The position numbers were made by a program, and so were the translations under genes. DNA of 64,000 nucleotides. It comes from Parachlamydiales bacterium. Its GTDB lineage: Bacteria; Chlamydiota; Chlamydiia; Chlamydiales; JABDDJ01. Below are positions 18,541-28,186 of the stretch, piece after piece. Below the pieces are notes generated by a model. The model saw only the letters and a list, made by a program, of their open reading frames with translations, was not told the DNA's origin and searched no databases. The DNA lies in contig JBAZCF010000010.1 of assembly GCA_041671045.1 (NCBI GenBank), positions 68,465 to 132,464 of the forward strand, read 5' to 3'. The first letter of the stretch is position 1, and each line of letters starts with the position of its first letter.

Positions 18541-18547
18541 CATAAAT

Positions 18548-19621
18548 CTATATTTTGATATAGCCTAACTGTTTTTGGAATTTTGCGGCATCTTGAGAAC
18601 TGATTTCTTCTCTGTAAACGACATGCCTTAAGTAGGTCGCCACTTCAGGATTTCCTATGGAGAATTCTTTGATAGACTTATCCATTCCTATTTCAAGATC
18701 TTTTTCTGTGCATTTTTGATAATCTGTTGCGTCGATAACAACAAAAGTACCGTTCTTAATGACAACATTAGTGTAACTGAAATCGGATGTTTCAACTTTA
18801 TTATCCCACATTGTTTTTAATATCTGGCCAAGTTTCACAATAAGCTCACGCCCTTTGACAGGAACTTTATCCAATGAGCCTTTGTTGATCCAAGTGTATT
18901 CGTGGAGGTCTTCATCTGGAGCTACATATTCTAGAATAAAATCACCGGCTTCAGTAGGTTTGGAGTATATTTCAGCAACACGAAAAGCAAGTGTAGGATG
19001 ATTAGCTTTAAACTCGTTTAGTTTTCTGAAACTTGCCTCATCGGATAGAGCGATTCTTCTATTATCACTCGGCGCTTTGATAAAACCTTTAACCACGATA
19101 TGTTTATTTATCTTCTCGCAAAAACCTTTCCATACCTTGTGATCCTTCCCCTGATTAGGAAAAGATATTAGGTTATAAACATCTTTCTCATGTTCAGCTT
19201 TATCGCTTCCATCACTCTTTTTTCCAAATTTTATAGCATGGGCAATAGATTGAGTTTGCAGATCAAAGCCCACTTCAATTTTAGAAGGTGGCAGGTATCT
19301 AGACGAAACTGTATTTCCCTGATTATTTGAAAATATAAACTTTCTATCTGAATTTAAAGCTGTTATTAAAGCATTAACTTTAGCGGGTAATGGTGCTGGT
19401 TCTATATCATCTGTCTCATAAACAACAGGCGAAAGAAGAAAAAGATTGCGTCTAGATTGCTTAGAGCTATTCTCGTCTCTATCAAGTTCTTTACGTTTGA
19501 TTCCACGGTTTCCTAAAGGGCTCAATTGACGTGAAGGAGAAGTAACTTGAAGCGCTTCCGCCCCTACCATAGTATAATGTGTATTTACATGTTTTAATAG
19601 TGAGTTAGATCCAATAGACAT
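18548..19621 (-). CDS. Protein-kinase-like fold protein with candidate bipartite NLS (putative effector)
   Basis: A 357-residue protein; start ATG 19621 has GGAAG just upstream and is preferred to the codon at 19654. Residues 1-65 are polar and Ser-rich, with a basic cluster KRK (42-44) and KQSRR (54-58) spaced like a bipartite nuclear localisation signal. Residues about 110-330 look kinase-like: ILEYVAPDEDL as hinge, TSDFSYTNVVI as catalytic loop (D280, N285), and VVIDATD (D297) in the DFG position. There is no signal peptide. A kinase-like core behind a disordered basic N-terminus fits an injected effector, but that is inference. I cannot identify a glycine-rich loop with certainty, so activity is uncertain. 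Confidence 0.55.
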   Translation of the reverse strand: MSIGSNSLLKHVNTHYTMVGAEALQVTSPSRQLSPLGNRGIKRKELDRDENSSKQSRRNLFLLSPVVYETDDIEPAPLPAKVNALITALNSDRKFIFSNNQGNTVSSRYLPPSKIEVGFDLQTQSIAHAIKFGKKSDGSDKAEHEKDVYNLISFPNQGKDHKVWKGFCEKINKHIVVKGFIKAPSDNRRIALSDEASFRKLNEFKANHPTLAFRVAEIYSKPTEAGDFILEYVAPDEDLHEYTWINKGSLDKVPVKGRELIVKLGQILKTMWDNKVETSDFSYTNVVIKNGTFVVIDATDYQKCTEKDLEIGMDKSIKEFSIGNPEVATYLRHVVYREEISSQDAAKFQKQLGYIKI

Positions 19622-19867
19622 ATTACTTCCTTGTAAACAAATCTTTATTATCATGATAATATACCATGAAATACTATTAATTATAACATTAAAATATTAA
19701 TATTATACGGCTAATTAAATTAAAAATATAATTCGTTGTGAAGTATAAAATTCTATTGTTACTTCATATAAGTCTATGGATTTTTATTTAATAATTGAAA
19801 AGTATTTTTTACACTTTTCACGCTTCAATTTAAATATTTTTTTACATATGATTATTTCATTTCAAGA

Positions 19868-21454
19868 ATGGATCTTTATATGAACAATTGGCTCAGAAAT
19901 TTTTTATACCTCTCCACCTCCTGCTTTGTGTTGGGATTTACTCCTCTCCTATCTATTTGGACCGATCCGGTCGATATATTTGCAACTCAGTCTGTGGATG
20001 ATCCTGCAATTGCTCTAGATGCTTCAGGGAATGCTTTAGTCATCGCCTCCATCTCTGATGACCTAAGCACATTCTATGAGAAAACAGCAAAAATTGTTCA
20101 AGGCGTAGTGCAAAGTACTCAAGCGTTTACTCCCATTGGAACCAATGAATGCGAAAATGTTATCGCTGTCAATGATCAAGGCAATGGATTAGCAGCTTGG
20201 CTGGAGATTGACAATAACACCTCCAATTTAGGGATACTGGGAACTTATTATAATGGGAGTACTTGGGAGAGTCCCACAGTGCTTACTGATGCGATAAACT
20301 TTAATGTTCAAGGCGGTCTTTTCCCTGGAATTAATTTAGACAATTCTAATAAAGGCCTTGTTTCATGGATTGCATTTAACAACAATACATCTCAATACCA
20401 TGTCCAATTTAATAGGTATGCAGGAGGGTGGTCAAGTCCCCAAGACATTTATGTAAACCCTTCATTTTTGAGTACACAGTCCTTTTCCGGATCATCTTCC
20501 GGAAAAGCGATCACGGCATGGTATAATTTTTCCCCCTATCAGTTACAAGCCGCAACTTTTGACGGGGTTAGCTGGACGACTACAAATCTTTCCACAGATG
20601 TATTCTCCACATGCTCTCCTTTTTTAGATGTGTCCATGAATAATTCTAGCAACGCTATCATATTATGGAATAACCAGAGCTCAGCAGGTTTAAGCTCTAT
20701 TAGTTACATAAATGGAAGCTATACAGCTCCCCAAATCGTTTATTCTCCTCCCGTGAATGAAGATATCGCGGATGCAAAGATTGTATTAGATGATCAGGGC
20801 AATGCCATTGCCTTATGGTCAGCTTATAATTTCGACATTAATAAATATAAACTTATGGCTAACCGATCTGTGGGAGGCTTTTGGGGAACTCCTGTCATTT
20901 TAGAAATAAATGATAATGTCTATTTCAGTCTAAACATCGATGCTGATAGTGTGGGTAATGCATATGCTGTCTGGCAAAATTTTAACGATTCAACCAGTGC
21001 CGTTTATTACCAATATTTCAATAGAAATACTTCTGCTTGGCTTAATGCTCCCGTACTGTTATCTCAACCTCAGATAAACACTACCCAACCCTTCTTATCT
21101 ATGAATGCTAGCGGACAAGCGACGGTTGCTTGGGCTGCAGGCGATGCAGATCCGATTGTCCAAGCTGTATTTTCACTCCTGATACAACCACCTCAAAAGC
21201 TTACCGGAAAACAAGTGAAGAATCATTTTCTTATTCAGACTGATATTGTGAATATATTAAATTGGACTCCGAGCCTGACGACAAGTATTGTAAAATACAA
21301 TATCTATCGCGATGGTGTATTGATAAATTCGACAACCTCTTCAACTTATCAAGATCATCATAGAAAAAAGAACGTCTCCTATTTTTATTCTGTAACTTCA
21401 GTGAATGCCCAGGGAACTGAAAGTGACCCCGTTACCATCGTGCTTCCTAATTGA
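19868..21454 (+). CDS. Secreted repeat protein, predicted eight-bladed propeller plus fibronectin type III domain
   Basis: A 528-residue protein with a signal sequence (residues about 1-30). Eight repeats of about 50 residues end in a common pattern, G-N-A-x-x-x-W or close variants: DASGNALVIAS, NDQGNGLAAW, NSNKGLVSW, SSGKAITAW, NNSSNAIILW, DDQGNAIALW, DSVGNAYAVW, NASGQATVAW. The spacing suggests a sialidase/BNR-like beta-propeller. The last 90 residues form an FN3 domain (ILNWTPSLTTSIVKYNIYRDGVLI, YFYSVTSVNAQGTESDP). No sialidase catalytic residues are evident, so binding or adhesion is likelier than catalysis. Its stop codon overlaps the TTG start of the next gene. Confidence 0.65.
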   Translation: MDLYMNNWLRNFLYLSTSCFVLGFTPLLSIWTDPVDIFATQSVDDPAIALDASGNALVIASISDDLSTFYEKTAKIVQGVVQSTQAFTPIGTNECENVIAVNDQGNGLAAWLEIDNNTSNLGILGTYYNGSTWESPTVLTDAINFNVQGGLFPGINLDNSNKGLVSWIAFNNNTSQYHVQFNRYAGGWSSPQDIYVNPSFLSTQSFSGSSSGKAITAWYNFSPYQLQAATFDGVSWTTTNLSTDVFSTCSPFLDVSMNNSSNAIILWNNQSSAGLSSISYINGSYTAPQIVYSPPVNEDIADAKIVLDDQGNAIALWSAYNFDINKYKLMANRSVGGFWGTPVILEINDNVYFSLNIDADSVGNAYAVWQNFNDSTSAVYYQYFNRNTSAWLNAPVLLSQPQINTTQPFLSMNASGQATVAWAAGDADPIVQAVFSLLIQPPQKLTGKQVKNHFLIQTDIVNILNWTPSLTTSIVKYNIYRDGVLINSTTSSTYQDHHRKKNVSYFYSVTSVNAQGTESDPVTIVLPN

Positions 21455-22116
21455 AAAAGTTACTATTTGCCTCTATTCTCTTATGGACGCCTAATCTTTG
21501 GGGTGGGGAGACTTTGGTCAACCCCTCCTTTATTCAAAACTGCTTAACAAAAGAAGCCCAATGGTCTGTGCTGCACGGAGCGCAAGGTGATGACCTAGGT
21601 TCTGCCATGTTTTATTATGCCATTGTTTATGCGAACAAATATCAAAATTGTGTTTGTTTAGGCTCAGGTGATGGTTTTGTGCCTCGCGTAATGCGGCAAG
21701 CGCAACGAGACCTTCATTTAACAAATTCTAAAACAATTCTTGTAGACGGAGAGCTAAGTAAATGGGGAAAGCCTTCATGGAAAAGAAAGGATTCCTTATT
21801 TAGGAAAGAGTATCCTGAAGTAGAGATCATTATGGATACTACGCATAATGTAGCTTTAAATCAGGCCAAGGAGTGGGAGATCGACTATTTACATATCGAC
21901 GCAGACAGGTCGACTATGGGGGCATTGAAAGACTTTTTAGATTATCTCCCCTACATGTCAAAAAACGGCACCATTACTTTGCATGAAACAGGTCCGGGAA
22001 GACCCTGCGCAATAACGCTAGAATTGATCCGTTCGCAGGGATATTCAGCAATCAATTATGCTGCTTTAGGAACGGGTGTAGCGATAATAAAGCTTGAAAC
22101 CCAAAGAAAAGATTAG
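21451..22116 (+). CDS. Secreted class I SAM-methyltransferase-like protein
   Basis: A 221-residue protein starting at TTG 21451, which overlaps the upstream TGA (TTGA), so translation is coupled. Residues 1-19 form a signal peptide (MKKLLFASILLWTPNLWGG). The body looks like a Rossmann-type methyltransferase of the Methyltransf_24 group: motif I NCVCLGSGDGFVPRVM, strand ILVDGEL, then WEIDYLHIDADRSTMGALKDF and LPYMSKNGTITLHE. Export of a SAM-dependent enzyme would be odd, because SAM is cytosolic; it may be injected into, or act in, the host, or may no longer be a methyltransferase. It is co-transcribed with the propeller protein. Confidence 0.65.
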   Translation: MKKLLFASILLWTPNLWGGETLVNPSFIQNCLTKEAQWSVLHGAQGDDLGSAMFYYAIVYANKYQNCVCLGSGDGFVPRVMRQAQRDLHLTNSKTILVDGELSKWGKPSWKRKDSLFRKEYPEVEIIMDTTHNVALNQAKEWEIDYLHIDADRSTMGALKDFLDYLPYMSKNGTITLHETGPGRPCAITLELIRSQGYSAINYAALGTGVAIIKLETQRKD

Positions 22117-22128
22117 GGCGTACCCTAA

Positions 22129-23574
22129 TCAAAACCTAGAGGCATACGTAATCAAGTGTGAGAGTGGAGCCGGATAGATCGACAGCAGAACAATCCCTAG
22201 AGAAGCAATGATGCCGGTCAATGCAGCAGGCCACGACATCTGGATCTGTCTTTCGTGTGTGTTTTCTTCCGTAAAGACTGCGCTGATAATCCGTAAATAG
22301 TAGTATGCAGCCACTATCGTCATAACCAGTCCAACGATACCCAAAACGTAATAACCTGCTTCAAAAGCCGTCTTAATCACAAAGAACTTCGCAAAAAAAC
22401 CTGCTGTGGGAGGAATGCCTGCTAAAGTAAGCAAGCATACGATAAGAATCACTGCCAATGTAGGAGAATGCCTGAAAAGACCGTTTAAATCGCTAATGAG
22501 CATGCCCTCTTTACGGTAGTCAATAAAAGACAATACTGCAAAGCATCCTAAGGTCGCTAACGAATAGACGACTAAGTAGAACATAAGCGCTGATAAAGCA
22601 TCAGGCGTTCCTGCAACAAAAGGCATTAACATGTAGCCTGCATGGGAAATTCCTGAATATGCAAAGAAGCGCCTTAGTTGGAATTGACGCAGGGCTAAAA
22701 AGTTAGCATAGACAAGAGTAAGGATGGCCAAGATGGAGAGAAGGTATGACCATTCCACGTTGAAGTTTGGTAAACCTTCCAAAAATACACGTGTAAAAGC
22801 TGCAAAAGCACCAGCTTTAGTTCCTACAGACATAAATGCAGTGACAGGTGTGGGTGCTCCCTCATACACATCCGGCGCCCAGACATGGAAAGGAACGATA
22901 GCAGCTTTAAACGCTAATCCGAGGGTGACAAATCCTATACCGCTCATGAATAGTACTTTGGAGTATGTCGATGCTAGAGACTGATAGCCCGGCATCAGCC
23001 CACCAAATTGAGTTGTGCCTATAGCGCCGTAGATGAGTGCAATGCCGTACAATAAAAAAGCGGCGGCGATAGCACCCATAAGAAAGTACTTTAGCGAGGA
23101 CTCATGGGATATATCCCATAATTTCATGTAGCCGCAGAGGATATATAATGCGATTGAAAGTGTTTCTAGCCCGATAAACAAGGTTAAGAAATCGGCAGAG
23201 CCTCCAATAAGTAAAAGGCCGAAGAGAGCGGACAGCAGTAGGAAATAGTATTCACCGTGTGTAGCGTGAAAGCGTTGGAAGAATGAGTCAGCCAACAAAG
23301 CGGCGCCGAATCCGACTCCAAGGAAAAGTAAATTAAAAAACACACTGATGGAATCAAAACGTAACCAAGGTGTTAACAAAGGGTTAGTGCTATAGGGAGC
23401 ATAGATCGCAGCAGTGAAAGCAGCCGCGATAGCAAAAAGGGAGAAATAGGCAGAGTATTTCCTCGAAAAAGCTTCAGAGATACTTTCAATAAGCAGCAGA
23501 GCCAATGCAGCTAGGAGAAGAATAAGCAGAGGACTGAGCGCTGCAAAATCAACAGAGTGAAGAGATATATTCAT
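22129..23574 (-). CDS. nuoN: NADH-quinone oxidoreductase subunit N
   Basis: A 481-residue membrane subunit with about 14 helices. It is one of three antiporter-like proton-pumping subunits in the membrane arm of complex I. Family motifs: LFIGLETLSIALYILCGY, LKYFLMGAIAAAFLLYGIALIYG, FKAAIVPFHVWAPDVYEGAPTPVTAFMSV (central Lys and His-Trp segment), and LTLAGIPPTAGFFAKFFV. It is the last gene of the nuoA-N operon and overlaps nuoM by 4 bp. Confidence 0.97.
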   Translation of the reverse strand: MNISLHSVDFAALSPLLILLLAALALLLIESISEAFSRKYSAYFSLFAIAAAFTAAIYAPYSTNPLLTPWLRFDSISVFFNLLFLGVGFGAALLADSFFQRFHATHGEYYFLLLSALFGLLLIGGSADFLTLFIGLETLSIALYILCGYMKLWDISHESSLKYFLMGAIAAAFLLYGIALIYGAIGTTQFGGLMPGYQSLASTYSKVLFMSGIGFVTLGLAFKAAIVPFHVWAPDVYEGAPTPVTAFMSVGTKAGAFAAFTRVFLEGLPNFNVEWSYLLSILAILTLVYANFLALRQFQLRRFFAYSGISHAGYMLMPFVAGTPDALSALMFYLVVYSLATLGCFAVLSFIDYRKEGMLISDLNGLFRHSPTLAVILIVCLLTLAGIPPTAGFFAKFFVIKTAFEAGYYVLGIVGLVMTIVAAYYYLRIISAVFTEENTHERQIQMSWPAALTGIIASLGIVLLSIYPAPLSHLITYASRF

Positions 23575-25022
23575 CGCTGCCTCGAGGGGGTAGTAGACGT
23601 TGTAACAATATTTTCTACAGCAGGTTCAATCTTATTCAGGATTGGCTGAGGGTAAAAACCAATCCATAATGTCAGAGCTGCAAGAGGCGCTGCAATAGCT
23701 AGCTCCTTCCAGTGGATATCTTTCCAATTATTTTTGGCTTGGGAGGGGTGACCGAAATAGACCTTTTGCATCCATCGCAGCATATATACGACTGAGAAAA
23801 TGATGGAAAGTCCCAAAATGAAGGCCAGCCAGCCATTTTGCAAGAAAAGCCCAAGAAAAATCAGGACTTCTCCCACAAAATTATTCGTTCCCGGAACCGC
23901 CACCGATGAAACGACGAAGAACAGTGTTAGCCAGCATAGTTGTGGGAAGTATTTTGCTACTCCGCTGCTTTCATCCATGGAAGTTGTACCTAAGCGGTTT
24001 TCAAGCCAACCCGCAACAAGGAATAAAGCTGCAATAGTGATACCGTGATTAAAAGCCTGTAAGACAGCACCTTCATATGCAGTTTGGCTCATGATGAAGA
24101 GCCCGGCTAAGACAAAGTTAACATGGGAAAGACTGGAATAGGCTATCAGTCGTTTATAATCTTTTTGCATCCATGCAGCGAATGCTGCATAGAGAACTCC
24201 TGCAATGGCCAGGCCGAGCAATAGTGGACTCCACTCATGAAGGGTTCTAGGGAATAGCTCCATCCCTATTCTTAGGACACCATAGATTCCTGCCTTGGAT
24301 AAGATTGCTGAAAGCAGAATCGTACCTGAAGTCGAGGCTGAAGCATAAGTATCCGGCAACCATGCGTGAAATGGAAATAACGGCGTTTTCACAGCAAAAG
24401 CCAGCATAAAGACAGCAAAAAGAATTTCTGCATATTTGGCATTATTTGCTATGGGGCGTAGGGCATCCATATTAAATGTCCCGGCTAGGAAGTATAGCCC
24501 TAAGACAGCTGCCACCATTAGCGCGGATCCTGCAATCATATAAATTAGAAATTTCAGGGCTGCAGAAAAGCGTTTTGGCCCGCCCCAGATGCTGATGATG
24601 AAATAAAGGGGGATTAGCATCGCTTCCCAAAAGACTGTGAAAACAGCAAGATCCCGCGCAGTGAAAAATCCTATAAGGAAAGCTTCGAGAAATAAAACTA
24701 AGCCATAGAAAGTGTGTGGATGGATGAGGAATTTACTGCGTGTAGCTAGAAGACTGATAGGGATGATAATTGCAGATAAGTAGAGGAAAATTAATGAAAT
24801 CCCATCTATCTTCAGGTTAAAGTTAATATTCAACGCCGGAAACCAAGGATACTCTACTGAAGCCCCTAGGAGAGTGTCATGTTTAGCTATAAGCATCCCC
24901 AAAGGAATTAAACTGAGAAGGACTGCAATGATCTTCAGAGGTCTGCCTGACAAGGGTTTTAGCAGGAAAACGCTTAAGGCTGCAATGATAGGAATAATAA
25001 ACAACCACATTAAGTAGGGCAT
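23571..25022 (-). CDS. nuoM: NADH-quinone oxidoreductase subunit M
   Basis: A 483-residue antiporter-like membrane subunit that pumps protons in complex I. Motifs include FTVFWEAMLIPLYFIISIWGG (conserved Glu on helix 5), AFAVKTPLFPFHAWLPDTYASASTSGTILLSAI (conserved Lys), and YSSLSHVNFVLAGL. The length is near the usual 480-510. It lies between nuoL (10-bp gap) and nuoN (4-bp overlap). Confidence 0.97.
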   Translation of the reverse strand: MPYLMWLFIIPIIAALSVFLLKPLSGRPLKIIAVLLSLIPLGMLIAKHDTLLGASVEYPWFPALNINFNLKIDGISLIFLYLSAIIIPISLLATRSKFLIHPHTFYGLVLFLEAFLIGFFTARDLAVFTVFWEAMLIPLYFIISIWGGPKRFSAALKFLIYMIAGSALMVAAVLGLYFLAGTFNMDALRPIANNAKYAEILFAVFMLAFAVKTPLFPFHAWLPDTYASASTSGTILLSAILSKAGIYGVLRIGMELFPRTLHEWSPLLLGLAIAGVLYAAFAAWMQKDYKRLIAYSSLSHVNFVLAGLFIMSQTAYEGAVLQAFNHGITIAALFLVAGWLENRLGTTSMDESSGVAKYFPQLCWLTLFFVVSSVAVPGTNNFVGEVLIFLGLFLQNGWLAFILGLSIIFSVVYMLRWMQKVYFGHPSQAKNNWKDIHWKELAIAAPLAALTLWIGFYPQPILNKIEPAVENIVTTSTTPSRQR

Positions 25023-25032
25023 TTCTTCGACC

Positions 25033-26898
25033 TCAATGTATCAAATAAAATAACAAGAATACTGATCCCACTACCATCCACGCCACGTAAGAGCGCAGTT
25101 GTCCGCTTTGGAATTTTTGGAGCTTTGCGGCGATAAACTGTGCAGAGTGGCCGGTACCGCTGATCATTCCATCGAAAATCTTTGGCTCGAAGAAGGATGT
25201 GATTAGCGAAGCAATATATCTTAAGGGGCGCACAATGCCATTCCAATAGATCGTATCGACATAGAATGATTTCCTGAAGATCTGAATGGGGTGATCTTTA
25301 TAGTGTGTGTAGATATACCAAGAGGTTCCTACACCCAAAAACGCACCTGCAATGGCCATAATTAATGCGGGAGAGAAATGTAAACCACTACTAAGACCTT
25401 GTTCTGATGGGGTAATCCCTACATCGATAAGGAAATTTTCCAGGAACGGTATTTTCCCGAAGGCAAACCCTAGCAAACCCCCGAAAACGGAAAGTATAGC
25501 TAAAATAGAAACAGGCGCAAGCATTACAGTCGGCGCTTCTTTAATAGAATTAAATTCTTTCTCTTCGAGTCTTGGAGTTCCTGTAAAAGTTAAGCAGAAG
25601 GCTCTAATAAGATAAAAACCTGTTAAAGTCGAAGCTGCTAGCCCCACAAAGTATAGGATATGGTTTCCACTCAGATGAGTCAGCTCTAAAATTAAATCCT
25701 TACTGAAAAAGGCAGCCAAAGGAGGGATGCCGGATAGAGCTAATACACCAATGAGGAAAAGCCAATATGTTTTAGGAAACACTTTGGAAAATCCACCCAT
25801 ACGCTGCATATCAGTCATGTCATGCGCCATATGGACGACATTTCCTGCAGACAAGAAAAGGAGTGCTTTAATGAAAGCGTGTGTCGTTAAATGGAAAATC
25901 GCTGCATAGAAGGCTCCTACGCCGCAAGCAAGAAACATTAAGCCTAATTGGCTAACGGTAGAATATGCAAGGACACGTTTAAGATCAGTCTGTCCGATGG
26001 CTGATAGTGCGGCATACAACGATGTCGCTGCCCCGATAATCGCCACGATTTGCATAGTAGTGGGAGCTAGCAGGAATATAGGATGCAAGCGAACGACAAG
26101 ATAGACGCCAGCTGTAACCATTGTAGCAGCATGGATCAAAGCGGAAACAGGTGTCGGACCTTCCATCGCATCAGGCAGCCAAGTGTGCAAAGGAATTTGG
26201 GCTGATTTTCCTGTTGCCCCTACAAAGTATAGTAATGTTAAAAGGACTATGATGGGGGCGCCGACGGCAAACTGTTGGCCGGCAAGAGTGTTAATAGTGC
26301 TAATTTCGCTGGTTCCAAAAAGCGCGAAAGTCAGAAGTATGCCCAACAGAAGACCAAGATCACCGATCCTATTCACCACGAAAGCTTTGGTAGCTGCTGA
26401 AGCAGCGGAAGGCTTCTCATACCAAAACCCTATCAATAAATAGGAAGCAAGGCCCACCCCTTCCCAACCCACAAATAAAAGTAAAAGGTTGGATGCTAAT
26501 ACAAGTAGTAACATTGCGAACACGAAGAAGTTCAAATAGGCAAAAAAACGTGCATAATCTTTTTCATGATCCATATAGCCATTAGAGTAGACATGGATAA
26601 GAAAGCCCACGCCCGTAATGATCATGGACATCCATAACGAAAGATGATCTAAATGTAATGTAAAACCGGCTTCAAGCCCTTTTACATTTATCCATTCGTA
26701 AAGGTGGACTGTTTCTTCGATTGTGCCTTGACTTAAGAACTGTATGAGGAGTGTTGAAAAGCATGCAAAAGCCAGGAAAATGGATGTGCAGCCTATCAAA
26801 CCTGTAAGCTTTCTTCCAATATTTTTAGAAGAGATAAATATGATCAAGCTTCCTATTAGAGGTAGAAATAAGCCTAGCGGCAGTAGAATATTCTGCAT
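25033..26898 (-). CDS. nuoL: NADH-quinone oxidoreductase subunit L
   Basis: A 621-residue largest antiporter-like subunit. Its C-terminal lateral helix couples distal proton channels in complex I. Motifs: FVGWEGVGLASYLLIGFWYEK, GATGKSAQIPLHTWLPDAMEGPTPVSALIHAATMVTAGVYL, YSTVSQLGLMFLACG, and HAFIKALLFLSAGNVVHMAHDMTDMQRMGG. The C-terminus ends with a further membrane helix. The start abuts the stop of nuoK. Confidence 0.98.
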   Translation of the reverse strand: MQNILLPLGLFLPLIGSLIIFISSKNIGRKLTGLIGCTSIFLAFACFSTLLIQFLSQGTIEETVHLYEWINVKGLEAGFTLHLDHLSLWMSMIITGVGFLIHVYSNGYMDHEKDYARFFAYLNFFVFAMLLLVLASNLLLLFVGWEGVGLASYLLIGFWYEKPSAASAATKAFVVNRIGDLGLLLGILLTFALFGTSEISTINTLAGQQFAVGAPIIVLLTLLYFVGATGKSAQIPLHTWLPDAMEGPTPVSALIHAATMVTAGVYLVVRLHPIFLLAPTTMQIVAIIGAATSLYAALSAIGQTDLKRVLAYSTVSQLGLMFLACGVGAFYAAIFHLTTHAFIKALLFLSAGNVVHMAHDMTDMQRMGGFSKVFPKTYWLFLIGVLALSGIPPLAAFFSKDLILELTHLSGNHILYFVGLAASTLTGFYLIRAFCLTFTGTPRLEEKEFNSIKEAPTVMLAPVSILAILSVFGGLLGFAFGKIPFLENFLIDVGITPSEQGLSSGLHFSPALIMAIAGAFLGVGTSWYIYTHYKDHPIQIFRKSFYVDTIYWNGIVRPLRYIASLITSFFEPKIFDGMISGTGHSAQFIAAKLQKFQSGQLRSYVAWMVVGSVFLLFYLIH

Positions 26899-27198
26899 TT
26901 ATCCCCTCAACTCATTAAACTGATCTATATCCACAACTTGCTTTGATCGGAAAAGATTGATGATAATGGCTAGTCCGACAGCTGCTTCAGCAGCGGCGAC
27001 AACCAGCACAAAGAACACCCAAACTAAACCTGTTTGATTACCCCAGTCGTAAGCAAAACTGACAAAAAGCAGATTGGCAGCATTCAACATAAGCTCTATT
27101 GAGAGAAATAGCACAAGAGCATTGCGCTTTGCGAGCACACCTATGATGCCTATGGCAAAGAGAGCCATGCTGATGAATATGGTGATAGTACTATCCAT
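26899..27198 (-). CDS. nuoK: NADH-quinone oxidoreductase subunit K
   Basis: A 99-residue protein with three transmembrane helices, matching NuoK (about 100 residues). The two conserved membrane glutamates fall in LFLSIELMLNAANLLFVSF and VLVVAAAEAAVGLAIIINLF. They are part of the proton path near the E-channel of complex I. It overlaps nuoJ by 8 bp, indicating coupled translation. Confidence 0.97.
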   Translation of the reverse strand: MDSTITIFISMALFAIGIIGVLAKRNALVLFLSIELMLNAANLLFVSFAYDWGNQTGLVWVFFVLVVAAAEAAVGLAIIINLFRSKQVVDIDQFNELRG

Positions 27199-27706
27199 TC
27201 TTTACCTTCTTGCCAATATATAAACCGCCTATGACAGCGATAAGAAAAAGCAGTGTGATTGCTTCAAAAGGAAGGAAAAAGTCGATATACAGAAGCTTTC
27301 CTAGCGATTGTACAGTTCCATAACCTTCCGGAAGAGCATTATTTACGATTTTAGTTCCCCATAGCTGTTTTCCGATAACGATCAAAGATAGAATCAACCC
27401 TACACCGGCAGCAGCAAGTAAAAGAGGAGCGCTCTTGGCTTTGACTTGTTCAATATTCTGGTATGCATCTTGGAATAAGATGATGATAAACATAAAAATA
27501 ACAAGAATGGCCCCTGCATAGACTAAAATCTGCATCACAGCCACAAAATGAGCTGAAAGCTGTAAATAGTAAACTGAGAGGGTCAACAGTGTGAGCAGAA
27601 AACTCAGGCATGCATGGACAGGTTTATTGAATAGGACCACGCCTAGAGCAGATAGAATTAGAATGATACCTAAGAAAACCTGAAGAAAATCTATGGATTG
27701 CGGCAT
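27191..27706 (-). CDS. nuoJ: NADH-quinone oxidoreductase subunit J
   Basis: A 171-residue membrane subunit with five helices. The conserved third-helix segment HFVAVMQILVYAGAILVIFMFIIIL is clear; its pi-bulge movement gates the E-channel in complex I. The length is in the range for NuoJ. It sits 6 bp after nuoI and overlaps nuoK. Confidence 0.96.
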   Translation of the reverse strand: MPQSIDFLQVFLGIILILSALGVVLFNKPVHACLSFLLTLLTLSVYYLQLSAHFVAVMQILVYAGAILVIFMFIIILFQDAYQNIEQVKAKSAPLLLAAAGVGLILSLIVIGKQLWGTKIVNNALPEGYGTVQSLGKLLYIDFFLPFEAITLLFLIAVIGGLYIGKKVKNG

Positions 27707-27712
27707 AAGCTC

Positions 27713-28186
27713 TTATATCTCCCTTCTTGGATCGCGGCCAGAATCTCCGGGATTTTTTTCTGTCAGGATCTCTTTAGTGAAAATCAAGGATTCCCGTGTG
27801 TATCCGGCAAGCTCGTATTCGTTACCTAAGATAATGGCTCCCGTAGGGCAAGCTTCTTCGCAATAGCCACAGTAAATACAGCGCAGCATGTTAATCTGAA
27901 AGTCTGATGCGTACCTTTCACCGTGGGAATGCTTGTCCTCTTCTGTATTTGCTGCTGGCTTAACATAGATCGCTTGAGAGGGGCAAACGATAGCGCATAG
28001 TTCGCAACCGACGCATCTTTCTAACCCGTCCTCCCATTTTGTAAGGTAGTGCCTTCCGCGGGAGCGGGCTGGCAGCTTCCTTTTTTCCTCGGGATAGAGC
28101 AGTGTCACAGGTCGTTTGAACGCGTATTTTAACACGATAAACAGCCCGCGGAACATTGCTAGGATTTCATAAAGTTTGTTTTTCAT
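27713..28186 (-). CDS. nuoI: NADH-quinone oxidoreductase subunit I (two 4Fe-4S clusters)
   Basis: A 157-residue protein. The start ATG 28186 overlaps the nuoH stop (ATGA), which is the normal operon junction; the longer reading to 28255 would only add coding sequence inside nuoH. Two 8Fe ferredoxin motifs carry clusters N6a and N6b: CVGCELCAIVCPSQAI and CIYCGYCEEACPTGAI. NuoI relays electrons from NuoG to NuoB in the peripheral arm. Confidence 0.97.
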   Translation of the reverse strand: MKNKLYEILAMFRGLFIVLKYAFKRPVTLLYPEEKRKLPARSRGRHYLTKWEDGLERCVGCELCAIVCPSQAIYVKPAANTEEDKHSHGERYASDFQINMLRCIYCGYCEEACPTGAIILGNEYELAGYTRESLIFTKEILTEKNPGDSGRDPRREI

